In this document: in pieces, positions 33,526-42,333 of the stretch
How the letters are laid out: the number at the start of each line of letters is the position of its first letter
Position numbering within the stretch: the stretch's first letter is position 1
Source: Streptomyces sp. NBC_00414
GTDB taxonomy: Bacteria; Actinomycetota; Actinomycetes; Streptomycetales; Streptomycetaceae
Length of the DNA: 64,000 bases
NCBI RefSeq assembly: GCF_036038375.1
Contig: NZ_CP107935.1
Location: 744,001 to 808,000 of the forward strand
Direction of reading: 5' to 3'
The notes under the pieces: model-generated
Database searches by the model: none
Seen by the model: the letters and a program-made list of their open reading frames with translations, nothing else
What the model was told of the DNA's origin: nothing
Translations under genes and position numbers: made by a program

Positions 33526-33623
33526 GCGCCTACCACCAGGGAGAAAGCCGGTCCTGGCCGGAGCCCTGTTGACCTTTGACTCCCCTGGTGGAGGCGCCTA
33601 CATTCCAGATAGTCGACCGGTCG
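33526..33623 (+). promoter_or_regulatory. Promoter with overlapping inverted repeats upstream of the SDR gene
   Basis: TTGACT (33576-33581) and TACATT (33599-33604) with 17-bp spacing form a good sigma70-type promoter. It lies within a mirror arrangement: CCACCAGGGAG (33533-33543) is complementary to CTCCCCTGGTGG (33580-33591), which occupies the -35/spacer, and GCGCCTAC occurs at both 33526 and 33594. A second palindrome CGACCGGTCG is at 33614-33623, just after the expected start point. This looks like a regulator-controlled promoter, perhaps for the LysR protein. Confidence 0.55.
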
Positions 33624-33669
33624 GCTTTTAGATCGGTCAAGCAGCCACCTCACCCCGAAGAAGGTCATC

Positions 33670-34395
33670 ATGAGCTCCAAGGACCAGACCCAGGACCAGA
33701 AGGTCGCCGTCATCACCGGTGCTTCGCAGGGCATCGGCGCCGGCCTCGTCGACGCCTACCGCAAGCTCGGTTACGCCGTCGTCGCCACCTCACGCACGAT
33801 CGCACCCTCCGCCGACGCGGGAGTCCTCACCGTCCAGGGTGACATCGCCGACCCCGCCACCGCCGAGCGCGTGATCGCCGCCGGTGTCGAGGAGTTCGGA
33901 CGTATCGACACCCTGGTCAACAACGCCGGTCTCTTCGTCGCCAAGCCCTTCACCGACTACACCGCCGACGACTACGCCGCGGTGACCGGTGTGAACCTGG
34001 CCGGCTTCTTCCGCATCACCCAGCTGGCCATCGGGCAGATGCTCGCCCAGGGCGGCGGTCACATCGTCAACATCACCACCAGCCTGGTCGACAACGCGGA
34101 CTCCGACGTCCCCTCCGTGCTCGCCTCACTGACCAAGGGCGGTCTGCAGTCCGCCACGAAGTCCCTCGCCATCGAGTACGCCACCCGCGGGATCCGTACC
34201 AACGCGGTCTCCCCGGGCACCATCAGGACCCCGATGCACCCCGCGGAGACCCACGAGGCCCTCGCGGCCCTGCAGCCGGTCGGCCGGCTGGGCGAGGAGA
34301 GCGACATCGTCGACGCGGTGATCTACCTGGAGAACGCCCCGTTCGTCACCGGCGAGATCCTGCACGTCGACGGCGGCATGAGCGCGGGCCACTGA
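33670..34395 (+). CDS. SDR-family protein with non-canonical active site
   Basis: 241 residues, ATG 33670. Cofactor motif ITGASQGIGAG (TGxxxGxG) and NNAG are intact, as is the catalytic-type Ser (NITTS). The usual YxxxK is absent: the aligned segment reads SVLASLTKGG, where the Tyr position holds Ala, though Lys is kept. The C-terminal ILHVDGGMSAGH is standard. Related bacterial proteins with the same SVLASLTKGG segment exist, so this is a subfamily trait rather than a local mutation. Function unknown; it may be an SDR scaffold with altered chemistry. Forms an operon with the NTF2-like gene. Confidence 0.88.
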   Translation: MSSKDQTQDQKVAVITGASQGIGAGLVDAYRKLGYAVVATSRTIAPSADAGVLTVQGDIADPATAERVIAAGVEEFGRIDTLVNNAGLFVAKPFTDYTADDYAAVTGVNLAGFFRITQLAIGQMLAQGGGHIVNITTSLVDNADSDVPSVLASLTKGGLQSATKSLAIEYATRGIRTNAVSPGTIRTPMHPAETHEALAALQPVGRLGEESDIVDAVIYLENAPFVTGEILHVDGGMSAGH

Positions 34396-34449
34396 CCCAC
34401 CCCGCCCGTCGTGAGCCCGGCCCCCGTCCCAGTGAACAGGAGAAGCCTG

Positions 34450-34821
34450 ATGAACAGCACGACGACCAGTGAGGCGATCCTGCGCGGTGTCCTCGACCGG
34501 TGGAAGGCCGGTGTCGACGCACATGAACCGCAGCGGGTGGCCGCTCAGTTCACCGAGGACGCGATCTTCCAGGGACTGCACCCCTACAGCGTCGGCAGGC
34601 CCGGAATCGCCGCCTACTACGACTCCCAGCCCATCGGACTGAAGGCCGACTACCGGATCCTCGAAACCCGACGGCCCGCCGACGACGTGGTGCTCGGCTA
34701 CCTGGAAGTCGACTTCTCGTTCACCGACCGACCCACACTCGGCGTCAACCTCGGTGTGCTGGTGAAGCGCGAGGAGGAGGACTGGTACATCAGCTACTAC
34801 CAGGTCTCCCGGCCCAGTTGA
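34450..34821 (+). CDS. SnoaL/NTF2-like fold protein
   Basis: 123 residues from ATG 34450, AGGAG upstream. MNSTTTSEAILRGVLDRWKAGVDAHEPQRVAAQFTEDAIFQGLHPY is the NTF2-like (SnoaL/DUF4440) pattern, with a cone-shaped ligand cavity built by ADYRILETRRPADDVVLGYLEVDFSF and VLVKREEEDWYISYYQVSRP. Such folds bind small molecules or catalyse cyclisation or isomerisation. It follows the SDR gene by 54 bp and is likely co-transcribed. Confidence 0.82.
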   Translation: MNSTTTSEAILRGVLDRWKAGVDAHEPQRVAAQFTEDAIFQGLHPYSVGRPGIAAYYDSQPIGLKADYRILETRRPADDVVLGYLEVDFSFTDRPTLGVNLGVLVKREEEDWYISYYQVSRPS

Positions 34822-34852
34822 GTCGGCCTCGGTCGATTCGGCCGCAGTCGAC

Positions 34853-36085
34853 TCAGCCACGGCTGACTCGGCTGTCGGCGCGCAGCAGCAACCTGGCGGC
34901 CACCGCCGCCCCGTCGGTACGGACCCTGCCGGCGACGGCGGTGGCGCTCGCGCGTGTCTCGGGGGTCAGGGCCGTCCTGAGCGCGGCCGACAGGGACTCG
35001 AAGGCCGGAGTCGGACCGTCGTGTGCCGCGCCGATGCCCAGGTCTGCCACACGGGAGGCGAAGTACGGCTGGTCGCCCCCTTGGGGCACCACCACCTGAG
35101 GCGCGCCGGACCAGGTGGCCGTCGTGGTCGTGCCCGCGCCGCCGTGATGCACGACGGCGGCCACCCGGCTGAACAGTGCCTGATGGTTGGCCTCACCGAC
35201 GACGAAGCAGTCGTCCTGGCCGTCGATCAGGGCCAGTTCGGCCCAGCCGTGGGAGACGATCACGCGACGACCCTGAGCGCGTACCGCCTCGATGGACACC
35301 CGGGCCACGTCCTCGGGATCGCGCATGGGAATGCTGCCGAAGCCCACGTAGACCGGTGGTGTTCCGGCGTCCAGGAACGCCGACAGCCCGGCAGGGAGCG
35401 GGCGTTCGTCCGGTACGAGCCACGCTCCGGTCTGCACGACCTCCAGATCCGCCGGCCGCTGCCACGGGGCCAGGACCGGGTCGGAGGCCAGCCAGGGGCG
35501 GTCGGTGAAGACGTGGTCGCGGACGTTGTCCACGGGTGGCAGGCCGATCGACACCCGGTGGGTGTTGATCGCCTCGCCGAACACCTCTTGTGCGTCACGG
35601 GCGTCCTGGTCCCACAGCACCTGGTTGTCGGTCACGTCCGGCGCGAGGGGCCGGCCCGGTCGCGGGATCGGCGGGTGGTGCGGCGACGGCAGGCTGACCG
35701 GCTGGTGGCTGACATACACGTAGCGGATGCCCAGCTTCTCGGCCACCGACCGCACACCTGCCACGGCCGGTACCAGGCCGGTCGCGACCAGCACATCGCA
35801 GCCCTCGGCCTGCGCCATGACGTTGTCGTGGAAGGCGGCGACCAACTCGGCCGCGCGCCGGGGCACGCCGCCCGCCGTCGGTGGTGTCCTACCGGTCACC
35901 AACCGGCGCACCGACCGGCCGGTCGGCACCATCTCCACACCGATCCCGGCCAGCCGCTTCGCGAACTCCTCGTCGGGCGGCGCGCACACCCGCACCTCCG
36001 CGCCCAGTTCCCGCAGTCGCACCGCGAGTCCCACCAGTGGTTCGACGCCGCCGCGCGAGTCATAGGCCGACAACACCACACGCAT
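34853..36085 (-). CDS. Family 1 glycosyltransferase (UDP-glucuronosyl/MGT type)
   Basis: 410 residues. The N-terminal Rossmann domain opens MRVVLSAYDSRGGVEPLVGLAVRLRELGAEV, as in vancomycin-aglycone and macrolide glycosyltransferases; the C-terminal nucleotide-sugar domain has VYVGFGSIPMRD and the donor-binding motif VVHHGGAGTTTTATWSGAPQVVVPQGGDQPYFA. Both match GT1 enzymes acting on small lipophilic acceptors. Sugar and acceptor unknown; such enzymes can inactivate macrolides or glycosylate natural products. No signal peptide. Convergent with the NTF2-like gene; an inverted TGAGTCG/CGACTCA pair (34819, 34849) may serve as shared terminator. Confidence 0.92.
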   Translation of the reverse strand: MRVVLSAYDSRGGVEPLVGLAVRLRELGAEVRVCAPPDEEFAKRLAGIGVEMVPTGRSVRRLVTGRTPPTAGGVPRRAAELVAAFHDNVMAQAEGCDVLVATGLVPAVAGVRSVAEKLGIRYVYVSHQPVSLPSPHHPPIPRPGRPLAPDVTDNQVLWDQDARDAQEVFGEAINTHRVSIGLPPVDNVRDHVFTDRPWLASDPVLAPWQRPADLEVVQTGAWLVPDERPLPAGLSAFLDAGTPPVYVGFGSIPMRDPEDVARVSIEAVRAQGRRVIVSHGWAELALIDGQDDCFVVGEANHQALFSRVAAVVHHGGAGTTTTATWSGAPQVVVPQGGDQPYFASRVADLGIGAAHDGPTPAFESLSAALRTALTPETRASATAVAGRVRTDGAAVAARLLLRADSRVSRG

Positions 36086-36220
36086 TCAGTACCCCTGTTT
36101 CCGCGAATTCCGGCTTCAGCGGGAGATTCTGCGGCACCCCCGGGGCCTTGCCGCAAGCCCCCTGGTGCGCTATACGTTGAGAGTGGAAAGAGGTGATCAC
36201 TCCCCTTTCCCTGAATCCCT

Positions 36221-36283
36221 CGGTCCTCTCAGCACGCTCGGTCCTCTCAGCACGCTCGGATCGCTCGTCGCTCGGATCGCTCG
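36221..36283. repeat. 18-bp tandem repeat in the 335-bp gap before the secreted protein
   Basis: CGGTCCTCTCAGCACGCT is present twice (36221-36238, 36239-36256), followed by a shorter degenerate unit CGGATCGCTCG (36257 and 36273). The rest of the 36086-36420 gap has no gene; the secreted protein's promoter probably lies here. The repeat is in the 5' region of a divergent pair (glycosyltransferase and secreted protein). Confidence 0.75.
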
Positions 36284-36420
36284 AAGTCCCCGGAGCGTCC
36301 GCCCCGCCGACCGGTCGGCGGGGTGCCACCGGCGTGTCTCCAACCCCTGATTACTCACGAGTGCTGTGTCACACCTGTGTGCGACTATCGCCTCAACGAC
36401 CGATGACCCAGGGGGGTTTC

Positions 36421-39159
36421 ATGTTGGACGGCAACTTCCGCCTGTCCGCGAGACGCAGACGGGCGGCCGCGTCACCGGCCGTGTTCGCCGCTCTCGTCGC
36501 ACTGTTCGCCTCACTGTTGATCCTGCCCGGAGCCGGCACCGCCGTGGCCGCCGGTGCGGTGGCACCTGATGCCGCTGCCGCAGACGAGGAGTGCGCACCG
36601 CTCGCGCTCGCGCCCTTCGGCGATCCGGGCAACGCCGTCGGCAAGGCGAGCGTCGCACCCGATTCGAGCGTCTGTTACACCGTCACCATCGAGGCTGCCG
36701 GCCTCTATCTGGCCCCGGCGGTCGACGCCGGCGGCAACAAGATGACCAGGGAACTGCTCGCCGCCGACGGCAGTCAGGTCGACTGCCATGGCGACAGCTA
36801 CACCACGAACGACATGTGCGCGGTGCCCGCCGCCGGCACCTACACGCTGAAGGTGCTGAACACCGGCTGGGAGGACGAGACCACCTCGGTCACCTTGGTA
36901 CCGCTCGGCTCGACGCGGGGCTGCGCGGACAAGGTCGGCACCGACTGGGACCAGCCGGAAGCCGGCCGTACGACCGTGAGCCCGGTCGAGGTCGACTGCC
37001 AGCCCTTCGAAGGGAAGCGCGGCGACCGGGTCCGGCTCACGCACGGCTCCAAGTCGTCCGGCGAATCACTCGCCTGGATCACCGACGGGACCGGTGCCCG
37101 CATCTGCGAACGCTTTCCGGAGGACGACGAGGACAGCTGCGTCCTTCCCGGCGACGGCCCCTATCGCGCGATCTCCACCGTCCGGCAGGCGTCGGGCGGC
37201 TTCCCCGCCGAGTACGCGGTGAAGGTGCGCCGGCTCAGTGACCCGCGGGGCTGCACCGCGGCCCCGGTCCGCCCTTACGGCCCGCTGGAACAGCAGGACT
37301 TCGTCGTCAACCCGTGCTTCACGTTCACGGCCGACGCGGCAGGCCCGTACACCGTGCACTCCGTGGACGAGGAGCGTGAGGTCGGCGTGGCCCGGGTGTA
37401 CGACGCGGCCGGGCTGAGTGTGTGCCGGTACGGGGCCGACCCGTGCACGGTCAAGACGCCGGGCACCTACACGGCCGTCCTCGACGGCACCTACCCCTTC
37501 CGCACCGCCCGTGCCGACCTGATCGTCCTCGACCGGGCTTCCGACGCCGGTTGCCTGTCGGCCGGAACAGGCCTGTACGAGGGCGAGTTGACCACGGCGG
37601 GGCAGTACGACTGTCTGACGCTGGACGTTCCGCAGGGCGCCAGGATCGCCGCGCTGACCGCGCTCTCCTCCACCGGAGTGGACGCCGACGTGGAGGTCCT
37701 CGACCGGGCCGGAAAGAGCCAGTGCGGCGCGAGCGACCTGGCCGGCGGCTACTGCGCGCTGACCGGTGCGGCGCCCTACCGGGCACTGATGCACACCACG
37801 GACAACGGTGACGACGCGACGGGCCCGTACGCGGTGGCGTTCCATCGCACCGACGCGGCGAACGACTGCCCCGTACTGCCCGCGGGCAGCTTCTCGGCCG
37901 ACGGCGCCAAGGCCACGCTGACCACCGGCGACGGCACCTTCTCGCACTGCCTGAGTGTTCCGGCGGGCGCACACACGAAGTCCGAGCTGTTCCAACTGAC
38001 CGCCGCCTCGGGCGATGTGGCGGCGAAGTTCTCGGTACTGGACGACACCGGCAAGAAGGTCTGCGAGCGCGCTGCCGGCACCGACGTCTGGACGCTGTGC
38101 CCGCTGACCCCGGGCGCGGCCCACACCGTGCTCGTCACCGGCCGCGACCAGGCCGCCACCTACACGCTGGCCAGGCGTGACGTCACCTCGACCGCCTCCT
38201 CGGCGGGCTGTGCGAAAACCGGTGCCTCGAAGGTCGGCGGCCCGTCCGTCCTCGGTTCCTACGGCGCCCCCGGCACCCTGAACTGCCACCAGGTCACCAC
38301 CGACGCGGCCACCGACGTCCTGCACCTCGACGTACGGGACGCTCTGGGCACCGCCAACATCGTCGTCTTCGGCGGTGACGGCGCCGCCGAGTGCTCGTTC
38401 CGCAACCGCTCCTGCGCGGCCACCGGCTCCACCACCCACCAGGTCGTGGTGCAGACTCCGGCCACGCTGAAGGCGGCACCCGAGTACCACCTGGACGCCC
38501 TGCGTATCGCGACCGCGGACGGCCCGGCACCCGAGTGCGCCAAGGTCCCGTCCGTGTCGTACGGCTACGGGCCCGTCACCGGCACGCTCGACGAGTCGCA
38601 CAGCGCGGTGTGCGCGGTCCTGCCCACCGCGGGTCTCGACCGCTTCAGCGCCGAGATCACGGACACCACCGGCGCCACCACCACCGCGGTGCCGGCCCTG
38701 TACGACAGCGCCTGGAACAACGGCTGCACGCAGTCGTCCTCCGGCAGTCAGTGCTCGGTGGGCGGTTCGTCCTCGGCCGCAAGCCCGACCGTGTTCGTGC
38801 TCGGGCTGCCGGAGAAGGCGTCCAGCACCGCCTACAGCGCCAAACTGGTCTGCTCCTACACGCTGTGCGGCCCGGACAGGGTGAGTGTCACGGCGGTCGG
38901 CCCTGCCACCGGGGCCACCGGCGGCAAGGTCACGCTCACGGTGACGGGCACCGCGCTGCCCGCGAGCGCCACGGTACGGCTGACCCAGAGCGGCAGGACG
39001 CTCACCGCCACGACGCAGTCGGTCTCCGCCGACAACCGGACACTGACCGCGGCCCTCGATCTGACAGGCGCCGCGACCGGCGTCTGGAACGTCAGTGTGT
39101 TCGCGGGCTGCTGCGAGTTCCAGCGCGGCACGTTCACGGTCACGGCGGCCGCTAAGTGA
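36421..39159 (+). CDS. Large secreted cysteine-bearing beta-repeat protein
   Basis: 912 residues from ATG 36421 (AGGGGGG upstream). A signal peptide with Arg-rich n-region and hydrophobic core (FAALVALFASLLILPG) precedes AAADEEC. The mature protein is a chain of about seven modules of 90-110 residues, each with paired cysteines and motifs such as GTYTLKVL, CLTLDVPQGARIAALTALSST and AYRALMHTT, similar to bacterial pre-peptidase C-terminal-like beta-sandwiches. The C-terminal 100 residues (DRVSVTAVGPATGATGGKVTLTVTGTAL) form an IPT/TIG-like immunoglobulin fold. No catalytic motif recognised; probably cell-surface or matrix protein. Family members are large secreted hypotheticals in streptomycetes. 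Confidence 0.75.
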   Translation: MLDGNFRLSARRRRAAASPAVFAALVALFASLLILPGAGTAVAAGAVAPDAAAADEECAPLALAPFGDPGNAVGKASVAPDSSVCYTVTIEAAGLYLAPAVDAGGNKMTRELLAADGSQVDCHGDSYTTNDMCAVPAAGTYTLKVLNTGWEDETTSVTLVPLGSTRGCADKVGTDWDQPEAGRTTVSPVEVDCQPFEGKRGDRVRLTHGSKSSGESLAWITDGTGARICERFPEDDEDSCVLPGDGPYRAISTVRQASGGFPAEYAVKVRRLSDPRGCTAAPVRPYGPLEQQDFVVNPCFTFTADAAGPYTVHSVDEEREVGVARVYDAAGLSVCRYGADPCTVKTPGTYTAVLDGTYPFRTARADLIVLDRASDAGCLSAGTGLYEGELTTAGQYDCLTLDVPQGARIAALTALSSTGVDADVEVLDRAGKSQCGASDLAGGYCALTGAAPYRALMHTTDNGDDATGPYAVAFHRTDAANDCPVLPAGSFSADGAKATLTTGDGTFSHCLSVPAGAHTKSELFQLTAASGDVAAKFSVLDDTGKKVCERAAGTDVWTLCPLTPGAAHTVLVTGRDQAATYTLARRDVTSTASSAGCAKTGASKVGGPSVLGSYGAPGTLNCHQVTTDAATDVLHLDVRDALGTANIVVFGGDGAAECSFRNRSCAATGSTTHQVVVQTPATLKAAPEYHLDALRIATADGPAPECAKVPSVSYGYGPVTGTLDESHSAVCAVLPTAGLDRFSAEITDTTGATTTAVPALYDSAWNNGCTQSSSGSQCSVGGSSSAASPTVFVLGLPEKASSTAYSAKLVCSYTLCGPDRVSVTAVGPATGATGGKVTLTVTGTALPASATVRLTQSGRTLTATTQSVSADNRTLTAALDLTGAATGVWNVSVFAGCCEFQRGTFTVTAAAK

Positions 39160-39182
39160 CCTGACGCGGCTGAGCCGACGGA

Positions 39183-39211
39183 GGAGGGGGTGGCACCGGG
39201 CCGCCCCCTCC
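39183..39211. terminator. Intrinsic terminator after the large secreted protein
   Basis: GGAGGGGGTGGC and GCCGCCCCCTCC (one G-U pair) form a 12-bp stem around ACCGG, followed by TTCTGTT. It separates the secreted protein gene from the convergent GNAT gene and can work in both directions. Confidence 0.85.
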
Positions 39212-39217
39212 TTCTGT

Positions 39218-39685
39218 TCACACCACAGGCTCCGCCTGTGAACCAGCGCTTCCGTGGCTGCCGCCCATCAGTCGGTACATGCCGATCGAGTCATGTGTGG
39301 CGGTGTCGGCGAAGCCGAACTTCTCGTAGAGGAAGCGCGCGGGTCCGTCCGCGATCAGTGAGACGTAGGCGGTGGCGGGTGCCCGGCGTTCCAGTTCCTC
39401 GGTGAGCGCGGCCATGATGCGTCTGCCGAGGCCGCGCCCCTGATGTGCCGGGTGCACGCAGATGTCGACGATCTGGAACGCCGTACCGCCGTCGCCGATG
39501 ACGCGCCCCATACCAATGGGCTCCCCCGCATGCTCCAGGACGACTCCGTACCAGGTATTGGGCAGCGCGAGCGCAACCGCTTCCGGGTCCTTGTCCGAGA
39601 GGCCGGCGTCGGTGCGCAGGCGGCGGAAGACCTCGACGGAGGGCACACCCGCACACACCTCGTAAGGGTTACTATCGGTAGTCAT
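39218..39685 (-). CDS. GNAT-family N-acetyltransferase
   Basis: 155 residues. Acetyl-CoA binding motif A is clear: FQIVDICVHPAHQGRGLGRRIMAALTEEL (Q/R-x2-G-x-G/A), followed by YEKFGF typical of motif B. Substrate could be an amine, antibiotic or protein terminus; not determinable. The last gene of the TetR-controlled operon, starting 3 bp after the metallo-hydrolase stop. Confidence 0.9.
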   Translation of the reverse strand: MTTDSNPYEVCAGVPSVEVFRRLRTDAGLSDKDPEAVALALPNTWYGVVLEHAGEPIGMGRVIGDGGTAFQIVDICVHPAHQGRGLGRRIMAALTEELERRAPATAYVSLIADGPARFLYEKFGFADTATHDSIGMYRLMGGSHGSAGSQAEPVV

Positions 39686-39688
39686 GCA

Positions 39689-40501
39689 TTACATGCTAGC
39701 GCTCCCCCCACGTGCGCGAGCAGCCTCGAACAGAGCGGGATCGTGGGCGCACACCACCATGAGCCGCCCCTCGCCCCCTTCGCCTTCGCCTTCGCGGAGT
39801 GCGGCGAGGCGGGCCTGGTTGGCTCGCAGCGCCTTGATGTCGTGCGCGACGAGGCGCTCCTGGATCCGCAGCGAGGCCGGGACGCGGGAGGCGGCGTCGA
39901 GGGTGCCCGGGTGGTAGAACGCGTCTCCGCAGTGCAGGACCCAGTGGTCGCCGGCGTCGACCGCGACGGCGGCGTGACCTCTGGTGTGGCCCGGCATCGG
40001 CACCAGCACGATGCCGTCGTCGATCGCGGTGAGCTGCTCGGCGGCGGCGAACCCCCGCCACTGTTCTCCGGTCGCGTCGTGCCGGACCAGTTTCGGATGG
40101 TGGGACAGCTGCGTGCGCCTGTACCGACTCTTCTCCAGTGATGTGGCCGGCGACAGGGCCCCACGTGCTTCCGCCGCCGTGACGTGCACCTGTGCGTCCG
40201 GGAAGTCCGCGAGTCCGCCGATGTGGTCCAGGTCGAAGTGGGTCACCACGATGTGGGTGACGTCTTCCGCGCGGAAGCCGAGCTGTCCGATCTGGTGCAG
40301 CGCCGTCTCGTGGGGGTCGAGAGCCGGGCGGACGACATGGCGCACACCGCCGAGGCGTCGGGCCGGTTCGGCGATGTCCTTCGTCCCGAAGCCGGAGTCG
40401 ACGAGGACCAGCCCTCTGCCGGTCTCGACCAGGAGGACGTGGCAGACGAGCGGGGCGCCGGGCAGTCGCATCGTCCCGCAGTTGAGGTGATGGACCTTCA
40501 C
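39689..40501 (-). CDS. Metallo-beta-lactamase-fold hydrolase (lactonase-like)
   Basis: 270 residues from GTG 40501 with AAGGAGG 8 nt upstream; the frame upstream of it lacks coding character. [10 protein letters not shown] gives the H-x-D-x-D-H form of the metal motif (HFDLDHIGG, first His plus Asp-His pair), [12 protein letters not shown] supplies the next His, and [10 protein letters not shown] the bridging Asp. The arrangement resembles AttM/AiiA lactonase-like and related quorum-quenching hydrolases. No signal peptide. Substrate unproven. Third gene of the operon. Confidence 0.88.
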   Translation of the reverse strand: MKVHHLNCGTMRLPGAPLVCHVLLVETGRGLVLVDSGFGTKDIAEPARRLGGVRHVVRPALDPHETALHQIGQLGFRAEDVTHIVVTHFDLDHIGGLADFPDAQVHVTAAEARGALSPATSLEKSRYRRTQLSHHPKLVRHDATGEQWRGFAAAEQLTAIDDGIVLVPMPGHTRGHAAVAVDAGDHWVLHCGDAFYHPGTLDAASRVPASLRIQERLVAHDIKALRANQARLAALREGEGEGGEGRLMVVCAHDPALFEAARARGGSASM

Positions 40502-40535
40502 CCGAGAGCCTCCTTGCCGAATGCCGCGGGGCGGA

Positions 40536-41096
40536 TCACTTGACGAAGTCCGGCGGGGTGGTGTCGAGAAGCCGCGGATCGGGTGCGCCGCCCGCCATGG
40601 ACAGGACTCCCTTGACGATGCGGGCCAGCTTGAGCAGGCCGCTCGGCTTGCGTCTGTCGACACCTGCGAGCAGTTGTTTGAGGATGGTCAGCTGGTCGAA
40701 GTAGATCCGCTCGGTGACGAGGTTCTCGTTCTCGTCGAAGATGAAGTACGCGTTCATGCGGGTGCGGTGTTCGGCGCCGGTGGGCGGGATCTTGCCGAGG
40801 GGTCCGAGGTGTGTCCCCAGCAGCCAGAACTCGACGATGACGGCGTCGGCACTGTGACGGAACGCGATGATCTCGTGGTGCTGGTCGGGAAAGGCGACCC
40901 GTGTGTCGTCGTAGTACGCGCGCACGTCCGAGTCGCCGTCGTGCACCTTCATCAGCGCGATGAGTTCGTAGTGCGGGTGCGGGAAGGTGGACAGGGCGGC
41001 GTCCCAGTCCTGGGCCACCTCGTCGCGGAAGTGGTCGAGGACGAGTGCCTCCCGGGCGCGGAGCACGGACTCGTCGGGCAGAACGAAGCGGTTCAT
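40536..41096 (-). CDS. SnoaL-like/NTF2-fold protein
   Basis: 186 residues. [83 protein letters not shown] has the tilted-helix and curved-sheet pattern of SnoaL-like polyketide cyclases and ester cyclases, with a His/Asp-rich cavity. It lies between two metallo-beta-lactamase-fold genes, 12 bp after the first, suggesting a joint pathway for a lactone- or ester-containing molecule. Confidence 0.83.
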   Translation of the reverse strand: MNRFVLPDESVLRAREALVLDHFRDEVAQDWDAALSTFPHPHYELIALMKVHDGDSDVRAYYDDTRVAFPDQHHEIIAFRHSADAVIVEFWLLGTHLGPLGKIPPTGAEHRTRMNAYFIFDENENLVTERIYFDQLTILKQLLAGVDRRKPSGLLKLARIVKGVLSMAGGAPDPRLLDTTPPDFVK

Positions 41097-41108
41097 GTGC
41101 GGGGCTCG

Positions 41109-42215
41109 CTAACGGGTGTGGGTGATGGCGTGATGGCTGAAGGTCGGTTTCGTGCCGGGGTTCGTCCAGGCGCCCGTCAGCTCGCTGGACGGAAAGAACT
41201 GCAGGAAGCGCGGGTCCTGTTGGCTCGGGTCGGCGAGCGTCTTCTCCAGGACGACCGAGTTGTACTGGTCGGCCGTGGTCTCGATGGTGTTGGCGTTGAG
41301 GACGGCCTCGTACTCCCACTCGCGGCTCCACCTGGCCACCCCCGGGAGCTTCGAGTGTTCCGGCGTCAGGCACTCGGCGGCGATGACGTTCTCGCTGCTG
41401 ACCCAGATGCCGGTGGAGGTGTTGACGACCAGGCTCTGGTTGCCGAACACATGGCCCGGTGTCTTCACGACGGCGACCCCGGGGCCGAGGACGACGGAGC
41501 CCTCGATCGGGAGGAACGCCTCCGGCGGGACGTCCCGGTAGGCGGCGGGCTGGTACCAGGGCCTCTGCAGCGGATGCAGCTCGGCCATGCCCGCGAGCTC
41601 GTCACGCTGCACGATGACCTTGGCGTTCGGGAAAGCCGCTTCCGGCCGGCCGCCGAGGTCGTCCTGGTACGTCGTCGTGCCCACCCAGCGCCGTAGATCC
41701 TGCGTGTGGAGATGGTCGAAGAGCAGGTAGTCGACGTCCTGCGGCGCGATGCCCAGCCTGGCGAGATGCTCCGGGACCGTGGCGTGCCGGGTCAGCATCA
41801 GGCGGGCGACCGCGGCCGGTGTCCGCCGGGCGAGCCGGTCGAAGTACGGGGTGTACTGGCCCAGTTGTACGTCACTGGGCTCGAACAGCAGCACCCGGGC
41901 CCGGCCGTCGGTCTCCCGCCAGCGGATGACGAGCATGCGGTTGGTGATCGACAGGAACGGCGCGACGGCTCGGGAGGCCCGGAAGAGACCGAACCGCGTC
42001 GGGTAGGGCAGCGTGACCAGATCGCAGGTGGTGATGCTGTCGGGCGTACCCGTCGTCGCGAACTCGCGCTTGAACCTGGCTCCCTCGACGCGGGCCGCGG
42101 CCAGCCGTGCTCCCGGCCCTCCGGGTGTCCGGCTCTGGTCGGTGAGCGAGTCGACCGGGGTGCCGATGCCCGGCAGGTCGGCCACGTTCGTCGTGTTCCA
42201 CGGGAAGGCCCGCAT
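41109..42215 (-). CDS. Metallo-beta-lactamase-fold protein
   Basis: 368 residues from ATG 42215 (MRAFPWNTTNVADLPG), chosen for GGAG 6 nt upstream; ATG 42227 is possible. VDYLLFDHLHTQDLRRWVG carries a variant of the HxHxDH motif (DHLHTQD) and VVKTPGHVFGNQSLVV with WVSSENVIAAEC provides the later ligands, as in large MBL-fold enzymes of unknown specificity in actinobacteria. First gene of the operon, divergent from tetR over a pair of operators. Confidence 0.82.
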   Translation of the reverse strand: MRAFPWNTTNVADLPGIGTPVDSLTDQSRTPGGPGARLAAARVEGARFKREFATTGTPDSITTCDLVTLPYPTRFGLFRASRAVAPFLSITNRMLVIRWRETDGRARVLLFEPSDVQLGQYTPYFDRLARRTPAAVARLMLTRHATVPEHLARLGIAPQDVDYLLFDHLHTQDLRRWVGTTTYQDDLGGRPEAAFPNAKVIVQRDELAGMAELHPLQRPWYQPAAYRDVPPEAFLPIEGSVVLGPGVAVVKTPGHVFGNQSLVVNTSTGIWVSSENVIAAECLTPEHSKLPGVARWSREWEYEAVLNANTIETTADQYNSVVLEKTLADPSQQDPRFLQFFPSSELTGAWTNPGTKPTFSHHAITHTR

Positions 42216-42275
42216 GCCGGTCTCCATCGGTCGCCATCGTCCTGCATCTGCCTGCTTCGGCCTGCACTGGTTAAT

Positions 42276-42322
42276 CCCACGTCGTGGGTATAGCGCAACA
42301 CGGTTATAGTCCACACCGTGGG
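42276..42322. promoter_or_regulatory. Twin TetR operators upstream of the MBL operon
   Basis: CCCACGTCGTGGG (42276-42288, perfect 13-bp palindrome apart from the centre) and TCCACACCGTGGG (42310-42322, same half-sites with one change) lie 34 bp apart between the divergent starts. GGTATAGC and GTTATAGT between and beside them resemble -10 elements on the plus strand. This is a typical TetR autoregulated divergent promoter. Confidence 0.65.
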
Positions 42323-42333
42323 TTTACGCAAGA

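Noticed and set aside
40655..40662. TGTCGACA as a further GntR operator
   Set aside because: Lies inside the SnoaL-like coding sequence, like the copies at 59131 and 60900; likely chance.
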